Counted from the first letter of the stretch, positions 32,339 through 41,627 are shown. The stretch is DNA of 64,000 nt from TK10-74A sp965263065 (GCA_965263065.1 CBDHGH010000003.1:992001-1056000); one strand, 5' to 3'. Notes: generated from the letters alone by a model not told the origin. Translations and numbers: made by a program.

Positions 32339-32701
32339 ATGGCGTATCGCTCCGGGCCGCACCGCATCGTTGCGCAGCGATCCGCGCCCGAGACCGTTAC
32401 GCGCCCAGGCGTCGGCCACGCCGAATCGACCGAGCTCGACAAGCGCTACCACCTGATCCTGCTCGACGACGACGACCACAGCTACGCCTACGTCGTCGAG
32501 ATGCTGGGCCGGCTGTTCGGCTACAGCAAGGAAAAGGCCTTCGCGATCGCCGCCATGGTCGACACGCAGGGCCGCGCCATCGTGGAGACCGCCTCCTACG
32601 ACCGTGTTCGCCACGACCAGCAGCGCATCCACGACTACGGCCCCGACCCGCGCATCGCGCGCTGCCTGGGGTCGATGTCGGCGCTGGTCGAGGAGGCCTG
32701 A
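32339..32701 (+). CDS. clpS: ATP-dependent Clp protease adaptor ClpS
   Basis: A 120-residue adaptor. The ClpS core begins at about residue 36: YHLILLDDDDHSYAYVVEML, with the DDD/H N-degron pocket residues, and continues LFGYSKEKAFAIAAMVDTQGRAIV. ClpS delivers N-end-rule substrates to ClpA or ClpC; the ClpC-type ATPase in this window is a likely partner. The N-terminal 35 residues are flexible. The gene is the intact copy in a tandem duplication, and its stop abuts the stop of the convergent MBL gene. Confidence 0.88.
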   Translation: MAYRSGPHRIVAQRSAPETVTRPGVGHAESTELDKRYHLILLDDDDHSYAYVVEMLGRLFGYSKEKAFAIAAMVDTQGRAIVETASYDRVRHDQQRIHDYGPDPRIARCLGSMSALVEEA

Positions 32702-33649
32702 TCAGGCCAGGCAGCGCACGGGGCCGCCGTTGAACGCCACCATGTCAGCGGCCATCCGGGCGGAGTCGATCGGCGCGCCCAGCGCCTCGCCGCGCAGCTC
32801 CGAGTAGGCCCGATGCAGGTTGCCCACCAGGCGCTCGCTGTCGAGCAGGCCGGCGAAGCGCCCCAGGTCGGTGTCGCGGGCCAGCTCCAGCGGCGTCGCG
32901 CCGGCCTCGAAGCCGCGCCGCGCGACCTCCTGCACGAAGCGCAGGTAGGCCGCGACCTCGTCGATGGCCTCGGGGCCGCAGACCGGCCCGTGCCCGGGGA
33001 TCAGCGTCTCGGCCCCGGTCTCGCGCAGATCCTCCAGGGTGTGCAGCCAGCCCGCGATCGAGCCGGCCACCGCGAACGGCGTGCCCTGGTTGAAGATCAC
33101 GTCGCCCGTGATCAGCACGCGCCGCTCCGGGATCCAGGCCACGACGTCGTTCGTCGTGTGCGCCGGCCCCACGTACTCCAGCTCCACCGGCAGGTCGCCC
33201 GCATACAGCGTCACCGACTCCTCGAACGTCAGCATCGGCGGCACGACCTCGACGTCGCCGAAGTCGACGGCCGGGAAGAGGCGGCGCGCCCCCGTCATCA
33301 CGCCGTCGCCGGCCGCGACGATCTCCTCGCGGCAGCCCTCGTGCCCCACGATCGTCACCTCCGGCCCGAAGACCGAGTTGCCCAGCGTGTGGTCGAGGTG
33401 GTGGTGCGTGTTGAGTAGCGTGCTCACGGGCTTGTCGGTCGTGCGGGCGATCGCCGCCCGCAGGTCGCGCGTGCGCCGCTCCGTCGCACCCGCGTCGACC
33501 ACGATCACGCCGCGGCCGCCGGTCAGGAAGGCCATGTTGTTCAGGCACCAGCTCCCGTCGGGCTGCAGGTAGGCGAAGATGTCCGGGCCGACCTCCTCGA
33601 GGTGCGGCGGGGGCAGCGCGGCGCCCTCGGGGATCTGCTGGCTGGTCAT
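32702..33649 (-). CDS. MBL-fold metallohydrolase
   Basis: A 315-residue metallo-beta-lactamase-fold enzyme. The metal-binding motif THHHLDHTLGN is at about residue 80, with further ligands in GPAHTTNDVV, LITGDVIF and IPGHGPVCGP. The arrangement resembles quinoprotein relay-type and SoxH-like hydrolases rather than true beta-lactamases. Cytoplasmic. Surrounding acyl-CoA genes suggest a thioester or lactone substrate, but that is only inference. Confidence 0.9.
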   Translation of the reverse strand: MTSQQIPEGAALPPPHLEEVGPDIFAYLQPDGSWCLNNMAFLTGGRGVIVVDAGATERRTRDLRAAIARTTDKPVSTLLNTHHHLDHTLGNSVFGPEVTIVGHEGCREEIVAAGDGVMTGARRLFPAVDFGDVEVVPPMLTFEESVTLYAGDLPVELEYVGPAHTTNDVVAWIPERRVLITGDVIFNQGTPFAVAGSIAGWLHTLEDLRETGAETLIPGHGPVCGPEAIDEVAAYLRFVQEVARRGFEAGATPLELARDTDLGRFAGLLDSERLVGNLHRAYSELRGEALGAPIDSARMAADMVAFNGGPVRCLA

Positions 33650-33682
33650 CGTGCACGCTCCTTCGTTGGGTCTGGCCCTGGT

Positions 33683-34174
33683 TCAGTCTGAGCCGCGGCG
33701 CCGGTAGCGCCGGGCGTCGAACAGCGCGATGCCGAGGCCCAGCGTCAGGAAGCCGATCGTCAGGCCCAGCAGGACGGCGGCCGTGGTGGCGTCGTAGTCC
33801 CCCAGCGCCCGCAGCGCGAGGAACGTCGCGCCCAGCAGCGCCGCGACGAAGATCCCCGTCCAGTGCCGCACGGACTCGCTCAGGAACGCGATCGCGATGC
33901 CCACCGTCGTGGCCCCACCGACGACCAGGGCCAGCACGATGTCCTCCTCGCGGTTCCAGCCGCCGCGGGCCGTGCCGGTGAGCGCGTTGACCTCGTCGCC
34001 GGGTTCGCCGCCGCGGATCGCCAGGAACGCCACGACGATCGCCATCGCCACGCCGCCGCCCAGCAGCGGCCGCCCCCAGCGGCCGGCCAGATCGTCGAGG
34101 CTCGCCCGGCCGTAGCGCGTGCGCTCGCGGCGCGCGTGCTCCGGTGTCGGCGTGGGGTTGGAGGAGTCGGTCAT
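33683..34174 (-). CDS. four-helix membrane protein, unknown
   Basis: A 163-residue protein. A charged N-terminus (about 35 residues) precedes hydrophobic helices at about 38-54, 78-99, 107-121 and 128-150, ending in ARRYRRRGSD. No motif is recognised. It lies between the SDR and MBL genes on the same strand, spaced by about 30 bases on each side, so cotranscription is likely. Confidence 0.6.
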   Translation of the reverse strand: MTDSSNPTPTPEHARRERTRYGRASLDDLAGRWGRPLLGGGVAMAIVVAFLAIRGGEPGDEVNALTGTARGGWNREEDIVLALVVGGATTVGIAIAFLSESVRHWTGIFVAALLGATFLALRALGDYDATTAAVLLGLTIGFLTLGLGIALFDARRYRRRGSD

Positions 34175-34203
34175 GGCTGCGGCGGTCGCTTCTCCCGGCC
34201 GTG

Positions 34204-34977
34204 TCAGGTATTCGAGCGGCTCTGCCCGCCATCGACGTTAATGCACGCGCCCGTGATCCACGAGGCGCGGGGCGAGGCGAGGAACGCGACCACGTCGGCC
34301 ACCTCGTCGGGCCGCCCGAAGCGCCCCCAGGCGATCCCGTCCAGGATCGTGCGCTGGATCGTCTCCGGGTCATCGTCGTAGCGGGTCTGCCAGCGGCTGC
34401 CGGGCCAGGCGATCGAGCCCGGCGCGACCGAGTTGACCCGGATGTGCGCCGGTGCCAGCTCCTCCGAGAGGGCCTTGGCGTGGCTGTGCATCGCCGCCTT
34501 CATGGCGTTGTACTGCGCCGAGCCGCCCGCCTCGCGCCCGAAGATCGAGCCGATGTGGATCACGGCGGCCGGCGCATCCGACGTGGCGCGGGCGCGCAGG
34601 TGGGGCAGCGCGGCGCGCGTCGTGCGCACGGCGGCCAGCAGGTTGAGGTCGAACATCTGCTGCCAGACGTCGTCGCCCTCGCCGCGGATGGAGACGCCCA
34701 TGTTATTGACGACGATGTCGATGCCCCCCAGCCCCGCCGCCGTCTGCGCGACGACGCGCTCCACGTCCGCCGCGACGCCCATGTCGGCGGGCAGGCCCAG
34801 ACAGCGCCCCGGGCCGGCGGCGTCGATCTCGGCGCGGGCGCTCGCCACGACGTCGGGCCGGCGGGCGCAGATCGCGACGTCCGCGCCCTCCGCCGCCAGG
34901 GCCAAGCCGCAGGCCTTGCCGATCCCCTCGGACGCGCCCGTGATCAGCGCCACGCGGCCCCGCAGTCCCAGATCCAT
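34204..34977 (-). CDS. SDR family NAD(P)-dependent oxidoreductase
   Basis: A 257-residue classical short-chain dehydrogenase. Cofactor loop ITGASEGIGKA, NNMG in IVVNNMGVS, catalytic Ser in IHIGSIFG, YNAMK (YxxxK) and the C-terminal GACINVDGGQS. Close to beta-ketoacyl reductase-like SDRs, so it may reduce or oxidise a hydroxyacyl-CoA or alcohol. In contrast to the two SDR-like proteins at 29-32 kb, all catalytic residues are present. It is divergent from the penicillin acylase gene. Confidence 0.92.
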   Translation of the reverse strand: MDLGLRGRVALITGASEGIGKACGLALAAEGADVAICARRPDVVASARAEIDAAGPGRCLGLPADMGVAADVERVVAQTAAGLGGIDIVVNNMGVSIRGEGDDVWQQMFDLNLLAAVRTTRAALPHLRARATSDAPAAVIHIGSIFGREAGGSAQYNAMKAAMHSHAKALSEELAPAHIRVNSVAPGSIAWPGSRWQTRYDDDPETIQRTILDGIAWGRFGRPDEVADVVAFLASPRASWITGACINVDGGQSRSNT

Positions 34978-35071
34978 CGTGTCCCCTCGCTCGATGCCTG
35001 CGTGCGGCGACGTCGCGCCGGCGGACGCCAGCATACGGCCCGTAGGCGGCGTCTCCGTACACTGCGCCCAA

Positions 35072-37519
35072 ATGCCCCGACTCCCATCTCGAACCGTCGC
35101 GGGGCTGCGCGCCCAAGCCCGCGGGCTGCGCCTGACTCTGTCGCAGGGCGGGGCCTTCGCTCGCGCGATGGGCGGGGAGTTGCTGCGACGGCCCGCGCCG
35201 CCCCAGATCGACGGCGCGCTGCGGGCGTCGGGCCTGCGTGCGCCGGTCGAGATCATCCGCGACGCGTCGGCCGTGCCGCACATCTACGCCGAGTGCGAGG
35301 CGGACGCCCTGTTCGGGCTGGGCTTCGTGCACGCCCAGGATCGCTACTGGCAGATGGAGTTCTACCGCCGCGCCGCGCAGGGGCGCATGGCGGAGGTCGC
35401 CGGGCCCGCGGCCCTGCCCTCGGACCGGCTGATGCGCTCCGTGGGCCTGCAGCGCGCCGCCGACGCCGCCTGGGATGCGCTGCCGGCGGCGTCGCAGGAG
35501 CGGGTGGCGCCCTACGTCCGGGGCGTGAACGCGGCCATGGAGCGCGGCCCGCGCCCGCTCGAGGCGCGCATCCTCGACTACGACCCGGAGCCATGGCAGG
35601 CGCGCGACTCCGCCCTCTGGGCGAAGCTGCTGGCCTTCATGCTCTCCCCGGCCTGGGAGGTGCAGATCCAGCGCGCCCGCCTGATCGAGCAGGCCGGCGT
35701 CGAGGCGCTGATCGCGCTGGACCCCGGCTACCCCGTCGACGGCCCCACCATGATCCCGCCCGGCGTCGCCTTCGGTCACCTCTCCCGCGAGCTAAGCGGC
35801 GCCTACGCCGCCCTCGTCGAGGCGACCGGCCTGGGCGCGACCGGGGCCGGCAGCAACGCCTGGGCCGTTGCCGCCGCCGCGACCGCCGCCGGGACCGCGC
35901 TCTTCGCCTGCGACCCCCACCTGACCGCCGTGAATCCGCCCTACGGCCATTTCGCGCACATCGAGTGCCCCGAGTACAGCCTGGCCGGCGCGACGGCGCC
36001 CGGCTTCCCCGGCGTCATCTGGGGCTGTAACCGCCGCATCGCCTGGGGGGCGACGGCGGGGCTGGTGAGCACGCAGGACGTCGTCGTGGAGGAGTTCGAC
36101 GACGCGGGCCGCTACCGCACGCCCGACGGCTGGGAGCGCGCTGGCGAGATCGAGGAGCGCATCGCGGTGCGGGGCCATCCCGACGAGGTCCTGCGCATCC
36201 GCACGACGCGCAACGGCCCCATCGTGTCGCCGCAGATCCCGGGCGTGCGTTATGCCCTGGCGCTGCGATCGGCGGTGCTCGACGCGCCGACGTCAGTGCA
36301 GGCGCTGCTCGACCTCCCCCGCGCGGGCGATGTCGACAGCTTCCGCGCCGCGGTCACGTCGTTCCAGGAGTTCAACCTGGTCGTCGGGTACGCCGACGTG
36401 GAGGGCCACATCGGCCTGCAGATGACGGGCGCCGTGCCGGAGCGACCGCCGGGCTCGGCCTGGTTGCCGGCCTGCGGCTGGGATCCGGCCGCCGAGCCCG
36501 GCCGCCTCGTCCCGGCGGAGGAGCTGCCCCAGTTGTTCGACCCGCCGGGCGGCCGCGTCTGGGCCGCCAATCACGCCCCCCTGCCGATTGACGCGCTGCG
36601 CTTCGACGGCGAGTTCCTCGACGCCTATCGCGCGGCGCGGATCGGGGAGGCGCTGACCGGCTCCGACCAGCACACCCCCGAGACCATGCGCCGCCTGCAG
36701 GTGGACCGCCACTCGATCGGGTTCCGCGCTGTCGCGCGCCACCTGGGCGCCCTCGACGGCGTGGGCGAGCGCGAGCGCCGGCTGCTCGATCGCGTGCGCG
36801 ACTGGGACGGCGAGGCCGGCGTCGAGTCCGTCGCCGCCGCGATCGTGGGCGTCACGTACTCGCGGCTGCTGGACGCGGTCGTGCGGGCCAAGCTCGGCGA
36901 CCACGCGTCGCTCTTCTTCGGCGACGTGCACGCCGTGCCCAACCTCAACATCCTGCTCGCCCGCGGGGCCTCGCTCGTCGTCGGGCTGCTCGACGACGCG
37001 CCCGCCGATTGGTTCGGCGCCGCCCCCCCGGCCGGCGGCGAAGCCGCCCCCAGCGGCCGCGACGTCTGGAGCGCCGTCCTGCTGCGCAGCTTCCGCGACG
37101 CCGTCGCCCTGCTCGAGGAGCGGCTGGGGCCCGACCCCGATCGCTGGGCCTGGGGCCGCGTGCGCCGCGTCACGCTGAAGCACGGCCTGGGCGACGTCCC
37201 GATCCTGGCCAAGCTGTTCAATCTGGGGCCCCTCGGCGTGGGCTCCGACGCGCAGGCGCCGCTGCAGGCGGGCCCCCTGGGCCCCAACCCGTTCGCGCCC
37301 GTCACCGGCATCCCCGCCCTGCGGCTGATCGTCGAGATGCGGGACCCGCCCGTGGCCCGCTTCACGCTCGCCGGGGGGCAGGTGGGACGTCGCGGCGACC
37401 CGCACCACGACGACCTGCTGGAGGATTGGCGCGCCGGCCAGCTGCGACCGCTGCACACGCAGCGCGAGGACGTCGAAGCGGACGCGGCGCATCGTTTGCG
37501 GCTGCAGCCCCCCGGCTAG
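35072..37519 (+). CDS. penicillin acylase family N-terminal-nucleophile amidase
   Basis: An 815-residue Ntn-hydrolase precursor. The alpha-subunit region (VEIIRDASAVPHIYAE, FGLGFVHAQDRYWQMEFYRR) precedes the processing site TGAGSNAWAV; Ser261 would become the N-terminal nucleophile of the beta subunit after self-cleavage. Later family features are GGRVWAANHAP and the GxxxG-rich core. Family members hydrolyse penicillin side chains, acyl-homoserine lactones or other amides. There is no clear signal peptide, unlike most secreted members, so location is uncertain. The frame upstream of the ATG is not coding. Confidence 0.9.
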   Translation: MPRLPSRTVAGLRAQARGLRLTLSQGGAFARAMGGELLRRPAPPQIDGALRASGLRAPVEIIRDASAVPHIYAECEADALFGLGFVHAQDRYWQMEFYRRAAQGRMAEVAGPAALPSDRLMRSVGLQRAADAAWDALPAASQERVAPYVRGVNAAMERGPRPLEARILDYDPEPWQARDSALWAKLLAFMLSPAWEVQIQRARLIEQAGVEALIALDPGYPVDGPTMIPPGVAFGHLSRELSGAYAALVEATGLGATGAGSNAWAVAAAATAAGTALFACDPHLTAVNPPYGHFAHIECPEYSLAGATAPGFPGVIWGCNRRIAWGATAGLVSTQDVVVEEFDDAGRYRTPDGWERAGEIEERIAVRGHPDEVLRIRTTRNGPIVSPQIPGVRYALALRSAVLDAPTSVQALLDLPRAGDVDSFRAAVTSFQEFNLVVGYADVEGHIGLQMTGAVPERPPGSAWLPACGWDPAAEPGRLVPAEELPQLFDPPGGRVWAANHAPLPIDALRFDGEFLDAYRAARIGEALTGSDQHTPETMRRLQVDRHSIGFRAVARHLGALDGVGERERRLLDRVRDWDGEAGVESVAAAIVGVTYSRLLDAVVRAKLGDHASLFFGDVHAVPNLNILLARGASLVVGLLDDAPADWFGAAPPAGGEAAPSGRDVWSAVLLRSFRDAVALLEERLGPDPDRWAWGRVRRVTLKHGLGDVPILAKLFNLGPLGVGSDAQAPLQAGPLGPNPFAPVTGIPALRLIVEMRDPPVARFTLAGGQVGRRGDPHHDDLLEDWRAGQLRPLHTQREDVEADAAHRLRLQPPG

Positions 37520-37579
37520 CCGGCGCCGCGCTGTTGCGGCAGGCGCGTAACGGGGCGACCCTGCGGAGGGAACGCAGAG

Positions 37580-38317
37580 ATGGACGCACTCACCCGGGAC
37601 GCACTCACACGGGATGGGCACATCGCGCGACTGACGCTGCCGGCGGCGCTCGACGCCCAAACGGTGGCGTTGCTGCGCGACGCCTGCGCCGCCGTCGCGG
37701 GGGAGCCGGAGATCCGCGTGCTCGTCGTGGAGGCGCCGTCCGGCTGCTGGCGCGGCTGGCCCGAGGCGCTGCTCCCGCGGCTGGCGTCGGAGGGCCTGGT
37801 GGGCGACCCCTTCGGGCCGCTGGCGGCGCTGCCCCAGCCGACGGTCGCCGTGCTGCGCGGCGACGTCCTCGACGCGGGCCTGGAGCTGGCGCTGTGCGCC
37901 GACCTGCGCCTCTGCGACGACGGCGCCCGCTTCGGGCTGCCCGGCGTCGCGGCGGGGCGTCTGCCCGTCGCGGGGGGCTTGCAGCGGCTGGCCCGCGCCG
38001 TGGGGCGATCGCGCGCCACCCAACTCCTGCTGGGCGACCCGATCGACGCCGCCACCGCGCGCGACTGGGGCCTCGTCAGCGAGACCGGCGACGACCCGGC
38101 CGCGCTCGCCGGGGCGCTCGCCGGCCGCATCGCGGCGCGCGGCCCCATCGCCACGCGGCTGGCCAAGGAGGCCGTCGCGCGGGGGCTGGAAATGCCGCTC
38201 GATCAGGCCCTGCGCTACGAGACGGACCTGACGATCCTGCTGCAAAGCACCGACGATCGGGCGGAGGGCGTACAGGCCTTCCTGGAGAAGCGACCGCCGC
38301 ACTTTCATGGCCGTTGA
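37580..38317 (+). CDS. enoyl-CoA hydratase/isomerase family protein
   Basis: A 245-residue crotonase-fold protein, somewhat diverged. The oxyanion-hole segments are degenerate (VVEAPSGCWRGWPEAL and RGDVLDAGLELALCADLRLCDDGARFGLPGVAAG), and the N-terminus carries a tandem LTRDALTRDG. Only one catalytic-type acidic residue is near its usual place. Probably acts on an acyl-CoA. It begins 60 bases after the amidase gene. Confidence 0.82.
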   Translation: MDALTRDALTRDGHIARLTLPAALDAQTVALLRDACAAVAGEPEIRVLVVEAPSGCWRGWPEALLPRLASEGLVGDPFGPLAALPQPTVAVLRGDVLDAGLELALCADLRLCDDGARFGLPGVAAGRLPVAGGLQRLARAVGRSRATQLLLGDPIDAATARDWGLVSETGDDPAALAGALAGRIAARGPIATRLAKEAVARGLEMPLDQALRYETDLTILLQSTDDRAEGVQAFLEKRPPHFHGR

Positions 38318-38523
38318 GCGCCCCAGTGGCGCGCCGCCGTGACACTGGCGCTGGTATCAGGCATGATCGATCAATGCGCCGTCCACAGGGGCGGCGCGGA
38401 GCGTCGTGCCGGTGGCCATCGCGGCCGCCGAAATCGACGCCACCATCAGCAACGCCGCGGGAGGCAGCGGGACGCCCCGCGACCCACAGCCATCCCGCGT
38501 AGCACAGGCAAGAGGAGACCACC

Positions 38524-38772
38524 GTGCACATCATTCTCGACGAGGAAGAGGCCCTGTCGGTCCTGCAGCTGGTCACGGCGCAAGTCGTCGATGGGGTCGA
38601 GCTGTCGGATGCGACGGTGGACGCCATTCGCGATTGGCGGAACAAGACGCTGGAGCGCGGCAGTGCGGACCTGCTGACCTTCGCCACGGCGCTGAACGAG
38701 ACGCTGGGCAACACGATCGACGACGAACTCAAGCGGACGATCCGCCGCCGCGACTACTACCGCAACGCATAA
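38524..38772 (+). CDS. small helical protein, paralog of the next gene
   Basis: An 82-residue protein from a GTG with a good ribosome site (GAGGAG six bases upstream). It reads MHIILDEEEALSVLQLV and TVDAIRDWRN, mostly helical and acidic then basic. The following gene encodes a similar protein: both have an acidic start, a hydrophobic helix, an aspartate-rich turn and an R-W-x-x basic helix. Family unknown. Confidence 0.6.
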   Translation: MHIILDEEEALSVLQLVTAQVVDGVELSDATVDAIRDWRNKTLERGSADLLTFATALNETLGNTIDDELKRTIRRRDYYRNA

Positions 38773-38809
38773 GCGCCCCCGCGCGCGCCCCCGAAAGCGA
38801 GCCGAAATC

Positions 38810-39052
38810 ATGGCCACCATTGAATTCAACGTCGACGAGTCGTGGGAGCTGATGTCCTTCATCGTCAGCCACATGCTCGACAACGTGCCGATGGACAAGT
38901 CGGACCGCGCCAAGGTGCGACGCTGGAAGTCGGGCGAGATGCGCGCCTCCAGTGAGGACATGCGCGCGCTGCATGAGAAGATCAACGCCGACATCTCCCG
39001 CCTCTGGGAGGTGCGCCGGAAGAGCGAGCTGCGGCGCCCCGACTGGCGCTGA
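38810..39052 (+). CDS. small helical protein, paralog of the preceding gene
   Basis: An 80-residue protein (MATIEFNVDESWELMSFIVSHML, KVRRWKSGEM). It aligns with the preceding 82-residue protein over the first 50 residues, including VTAQVVDGVELSD against VSHMLDNVPMDK. Both are soluble and lie between two enoyl-CoA hydratase genes. They could form a heterodimer. No function is known. Confidence 0.6.
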   Translation: MATIEFNVDESWELMSFIVSHMLDNVPMDKSDRAKVRRWKSGEMRASSEDMRALHEKINADISRLWEVRRKSELRRPDWR

Positions 39053-39064
39053 TCGGCCGTCGTC

Positions 39065-39829
39065 ATGCCCGCGGCCCCCTCCGACAGCGCCGCCGATGAC
39101 GCGGCCGGTGACGCCCCCGACGCGTCCGTCCTGCTCTACGCGAAGCCCGCGCCCGGCGTCGCCACGCTGACGCTGAACCGGCCTGCGGCGCTCAACGCCA
39201 TCAACCTGGCCATGCGCGACGAGCTCTGGGGCTACCTCGACGCCGTGGCCGTCGATCCCGACGTGCGGGTGCTGCTCTTCCGCGGGGCCGGTCCGCGCGC
39301 CTTCTCGGCCGGCGCCGACATCACCGAGTTCGGGACCGCGCCCAGCCTGCTCGCCGCCCGCGCCGCCCGCCACCAGCGCGACGTCTGGGATCGGCTCGAG
39401 CGGCTGCCCGTGCTCAGCATCGCGGCGCTGCACGGCTTCTGCTTCGGGGCCGGCATCGAGTTGCCGCTGTACTGCGACCTGCGCATCGCGGCCGGGGACA
39501 CCCGCATCGCGCTGCCCGAGGTGACGCTGGGCTACATCCCCTCCGCCGGCGGCACGCAGATGCTGCCCCGGCTGATGCCCCCCGGCGTCGCGCGCGGCCT
39601 CGTGCTCAGCGGCGACGCCATCGACGCGGACCGCGCCCTCGCCTGGGGCCTGGTGCACGACGTCGTCCCCCGCGCCGAGCTCGACGCGCACGCCCTGCGC
39701 CGCGCGACCGAGCTGGCCTCGCGGGACACCGCCACGCTGACCGCCGCCGCGCGCGCGATCCGGCGCGGGCTCGACCTGGGGCTGCGCGACGCCATCGCCG
39801 CCGACGCGGCGATGGCCCTCGCCGGGTGA
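39065..39829 (+). CDS. enoyl-CoA hydratase/isomerase
   Basis: A 254-residue crotonase with the best-preserved motifs of the three in the window: ATLTLNRPAALNAINLAM, GPRAFSAGADITEF and HGFCFGAGIELPLYCDLRIAAGD, followed by LPEVTLGYIPSAGGTQMLPRL, where Glu of LPEVTLG is a usual catalytic residue. It hydrates 2-enoyl-CoA in beta-oxidation or a related side-chain pathway. It begins 12 bases after the small helical protein. Confidence 0.93.
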   Translation: MPAAPSDSAADDAAGDAPDASVLLYAKPAPGVATLTLNRPAALNAINLAMRDELWGYLDAVAVDPDVRVLLFRGAGPRAFSAGADITEFGTAPSLLAARAARHQRDVWDRLERLPVLSIAALHGFCFGAGIELPLYCDLRIAAGDTRIALPEVTLGYIPSAGGTQMLPRLMPPGVARGLVLSGDAIDADRALAWGLVHDVVPRAELDAHALRRATELASRDTATLTAAARAIRRGLDLGLRDAIAADAAMALAG

Positions 39830-40012
39830 CGCGCTCGGCGCAGCCCCGCGGGCTCGGTAGGCTGGACCGTGGCGCGCGCAGCCGCTATTCCGGTCTGCGT
39901 GCCCCCGGCACGCGCCGGGGCCGGCTGACCGGGGCAGCGTGATCGGCGGCGGCAGCGGAATCGAAGGCAACGGCGCGCCCGTGTACGCGGGCGCCCGGCG
40001 GAGGGGTCAGGC

Positions 40013-41575
40013 ATGAACACCGCGGAATTCTTGGACATCTCGGCGGCCGTCGTGCCCGACCGGGTGGCGCTGGTCACGGAGGACCAGCCCACGACCTTCG
40101 CCGAGATGAGCGCACAGGTGACCCGGCTCGCCAACGCCCTGCTGGGCCTGGGGCTGCGCAAGGGCGATCACCTGGGCATAATGTCGGTCAATTCGTCGCA
40201 GTACGTCGTCACCTACTACGCCTGCGCCCGGCTGGGCGTGACCTTCGTGCCGCTCAACTATCGCGCCAAGGCGGACGAGCTGGAGTACATGATCAACACG
40301 GCGGAGGTGAAGGCGCTCTTCCTCTCCGACCGCTACCAGGACTTGGTCGCGGCTAGCCGCGCCAACCTCCCCAGCGTGGAGCACGTGGTCGCGCTCGACA
40401 GCCCGCGCGACGGCCAGATCGCCTACGCCGCGCTCATCGAGCAGGGCTCCGACGACTACGTCTACACGGAGATCGACGACGACGACCCGACGATCATCAT
40501 CTACACCTCCGGCACCACCGCGCTGCCCAAGGGGGTCGAGGTCACCTACCAGGACCTCACCGTCTACGTGACCAACACCATGGCCCCCGCCGACCCCGAC
40601 GGCGAGCACGAGAAGACGCTGCTCAGCGTGCCGCTGTTCCACATCGCCGGCGCGACCGCGATGATCTCGGCGATCTGGGGCGGCCGCAGCCTGGTCATCC
40701 TGCCGCAGTTCACGCCCGAGGCCTGGATGACCGCCGTCGATACGCACGGCGTCACGCACAGCATGGTCGTGCCCACGATGGTCAAGCGCTTGATGGACCA
40801 TGAGGACTTCCCGCGCTTCAGCGGCGCCAGCCTCAAGCTGCTCGCCTACGGGGCGGCGCCGATGCCCTTCGAGGTCGTGCGCAGAGCCATCGACGAGTTC
40901 GACTGCGGCCTGATGAACGCCTACGGCCAGACGGAGGCCACCTCCGCCATCACCTTCCTGGGCCCCGAGGACCACCGCCTGGAGGGCTCGCCCGAGGAGG
41001 TCGCGCTCAAGGAGCGTCGGCTGCGATCGGTGGGCAGGGTCATGGACGACGTGGACCTCGCGATCCAGGCCCCGGACGGGACGATCCTCGCGGCCGGCCG
41101 GGAGGGCGAGATCTGCGTCCGCTCGGGCCGCACGATGAAGGGCTACTACAAGCAGGAGGCAGCCACCCACGAGGCCATCCGCGACGGCTGGCTGCATACC
41201 GGCGACGAGGGCCTGCTGGACGATGACGGCTATCTGTTCATCACCGGGCGCGTGAAGGACTTGATCATCCGCGGTGGCGAGAACATCGCGCCGGGGGAGA
41301 TCGAGCAGGTGCTCGAGGACCTGCCGGCGATCGAGGACGTGGCCGTCATCGGCGTGCCCGACAGCGAGATGGGCGAGGCCGTCAAGGCCGTGGCCGTGCT
41401 CGCGCCCGGCGCCGCGGTCACGGTCGACGAGTTGCGGGCGTTCTGCAAGGGGCGCCTCGCCAGCTACAAGGCCCCCGAATACCTGGCCGTCGTCGACGAC
41501 CTGCCGCGCAACCACATGGGCAAGCTGCTCAAGAACGACATCCGCAAGTTCCACGGCGGGCCCAACAACGAGTAG
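40013..41575 (+). CDS. acyl-CoA synthetase (AMP-forming)
   Basis: A 520-residue ANL-family ligase that activates a carboxylic acid via acyl-AMP to acyl-CoA. The P-loop YTSGTTALPKG is near residue 165; the A5 region NAYGQTEATSA and the hinge motif TGRVKDLIIRGGENI are present, and the catalytic Lys lies in NHMGKLLKNDIRK. Similar to long-chain or cyclohexanecarboxylate-type ligases. It directly precedes etfD, so ligase, dehydrogenase electron carrier and quinone reductase are clustered. Confidence 0.94.
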   Translation: MNTAEFLDISAAVVPDRVALVTEDQPTTFAEMSAQVTRLANALLGLGLRKGDHLGIMSVNSSQYVVTYYACARLGVTFVPLNYRAKADELEYMINTAEVKALFLSDRYQDLVAASRANLPSVEHVVALDSPRDGQIAYAALIEQGSDDYVYTEIDDDDPTIIIYTSGTTALPKGVEVTYQDLTVYVTNTMAPADPDGEHEKTLLSVPLFHIAGATAMISAIWGGRSLVILPQFTPEAWMTAVDTHGVTHSMVVPTMVKRLMDHEDFPRFSGASLKLLAYGAAPMPFEVVRRAIDEFDCGLMNAYGQTEATSAITFLGPEDHRLEGSPEEVALKERRLRSVGRVMDDVDLAIQAPDGTILAAGREGEICVRSGRTMKGYYKQEAATHEAIRDGWLHTGDEGLLDDDGYLFITGRVKDLIIRGGENIAPGEIEQVLEDLPAIEDVAVIGVPDSEMGEAVKAVAVLAPGAAVTVDELRAFCKGRLASYKAPEYLAVVDDLPRNHMGKLLKNDIRKFHGGPNNE

Positions 41576-41627
41576 CCTGCGCCCGCCGCGCGCCCCGGCT
41601 CTGCCGGGGGCCGGGGAGAGGCCCGCC

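Larger units (their letters stand above)
31806..32450 (+). repeat. 331-bp tandem duplication including the clpS 5' end
   Basis: Bases 31806-32136 and 32137-about 32450 are two head-to-tail copies with a constant 331-base offset (TACAAT at 31812 against TACAGT at 32143; ATG at 32008 against 32339). Each holds a hairpin-rich GC segment, a linker with CGGCTGCGTCC-like sequence and the first about 43 clpS codons. Only copy 2 continues into full clpS. Sequence divergence is mostly in loops and third codon positions, so the event is not brand new. Confidence 0.85.

Noticed and set aside
32008..32733. 241-codon open frame starting in duplication copy 1
   Set aside because: After the 43 clpS-like codons it reads through the hairpin block and then antiphase to clpS; the composition is Pro/Arg-rich. 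Annotated only as a fragment.
37009..38502. 497-codon plus-strand frame overlapping the amidase end and the crotonase
   Set aside because: Different frame from both genes, Arg/Ala/Pro-rich, no homology.
39830..40012. Possible leader RNA before the acyl-CoA ligase
   Set aside because: GC-rich with some inverted words, but I could not draw a convincing conserved structure or a tRNA-like T-loop.
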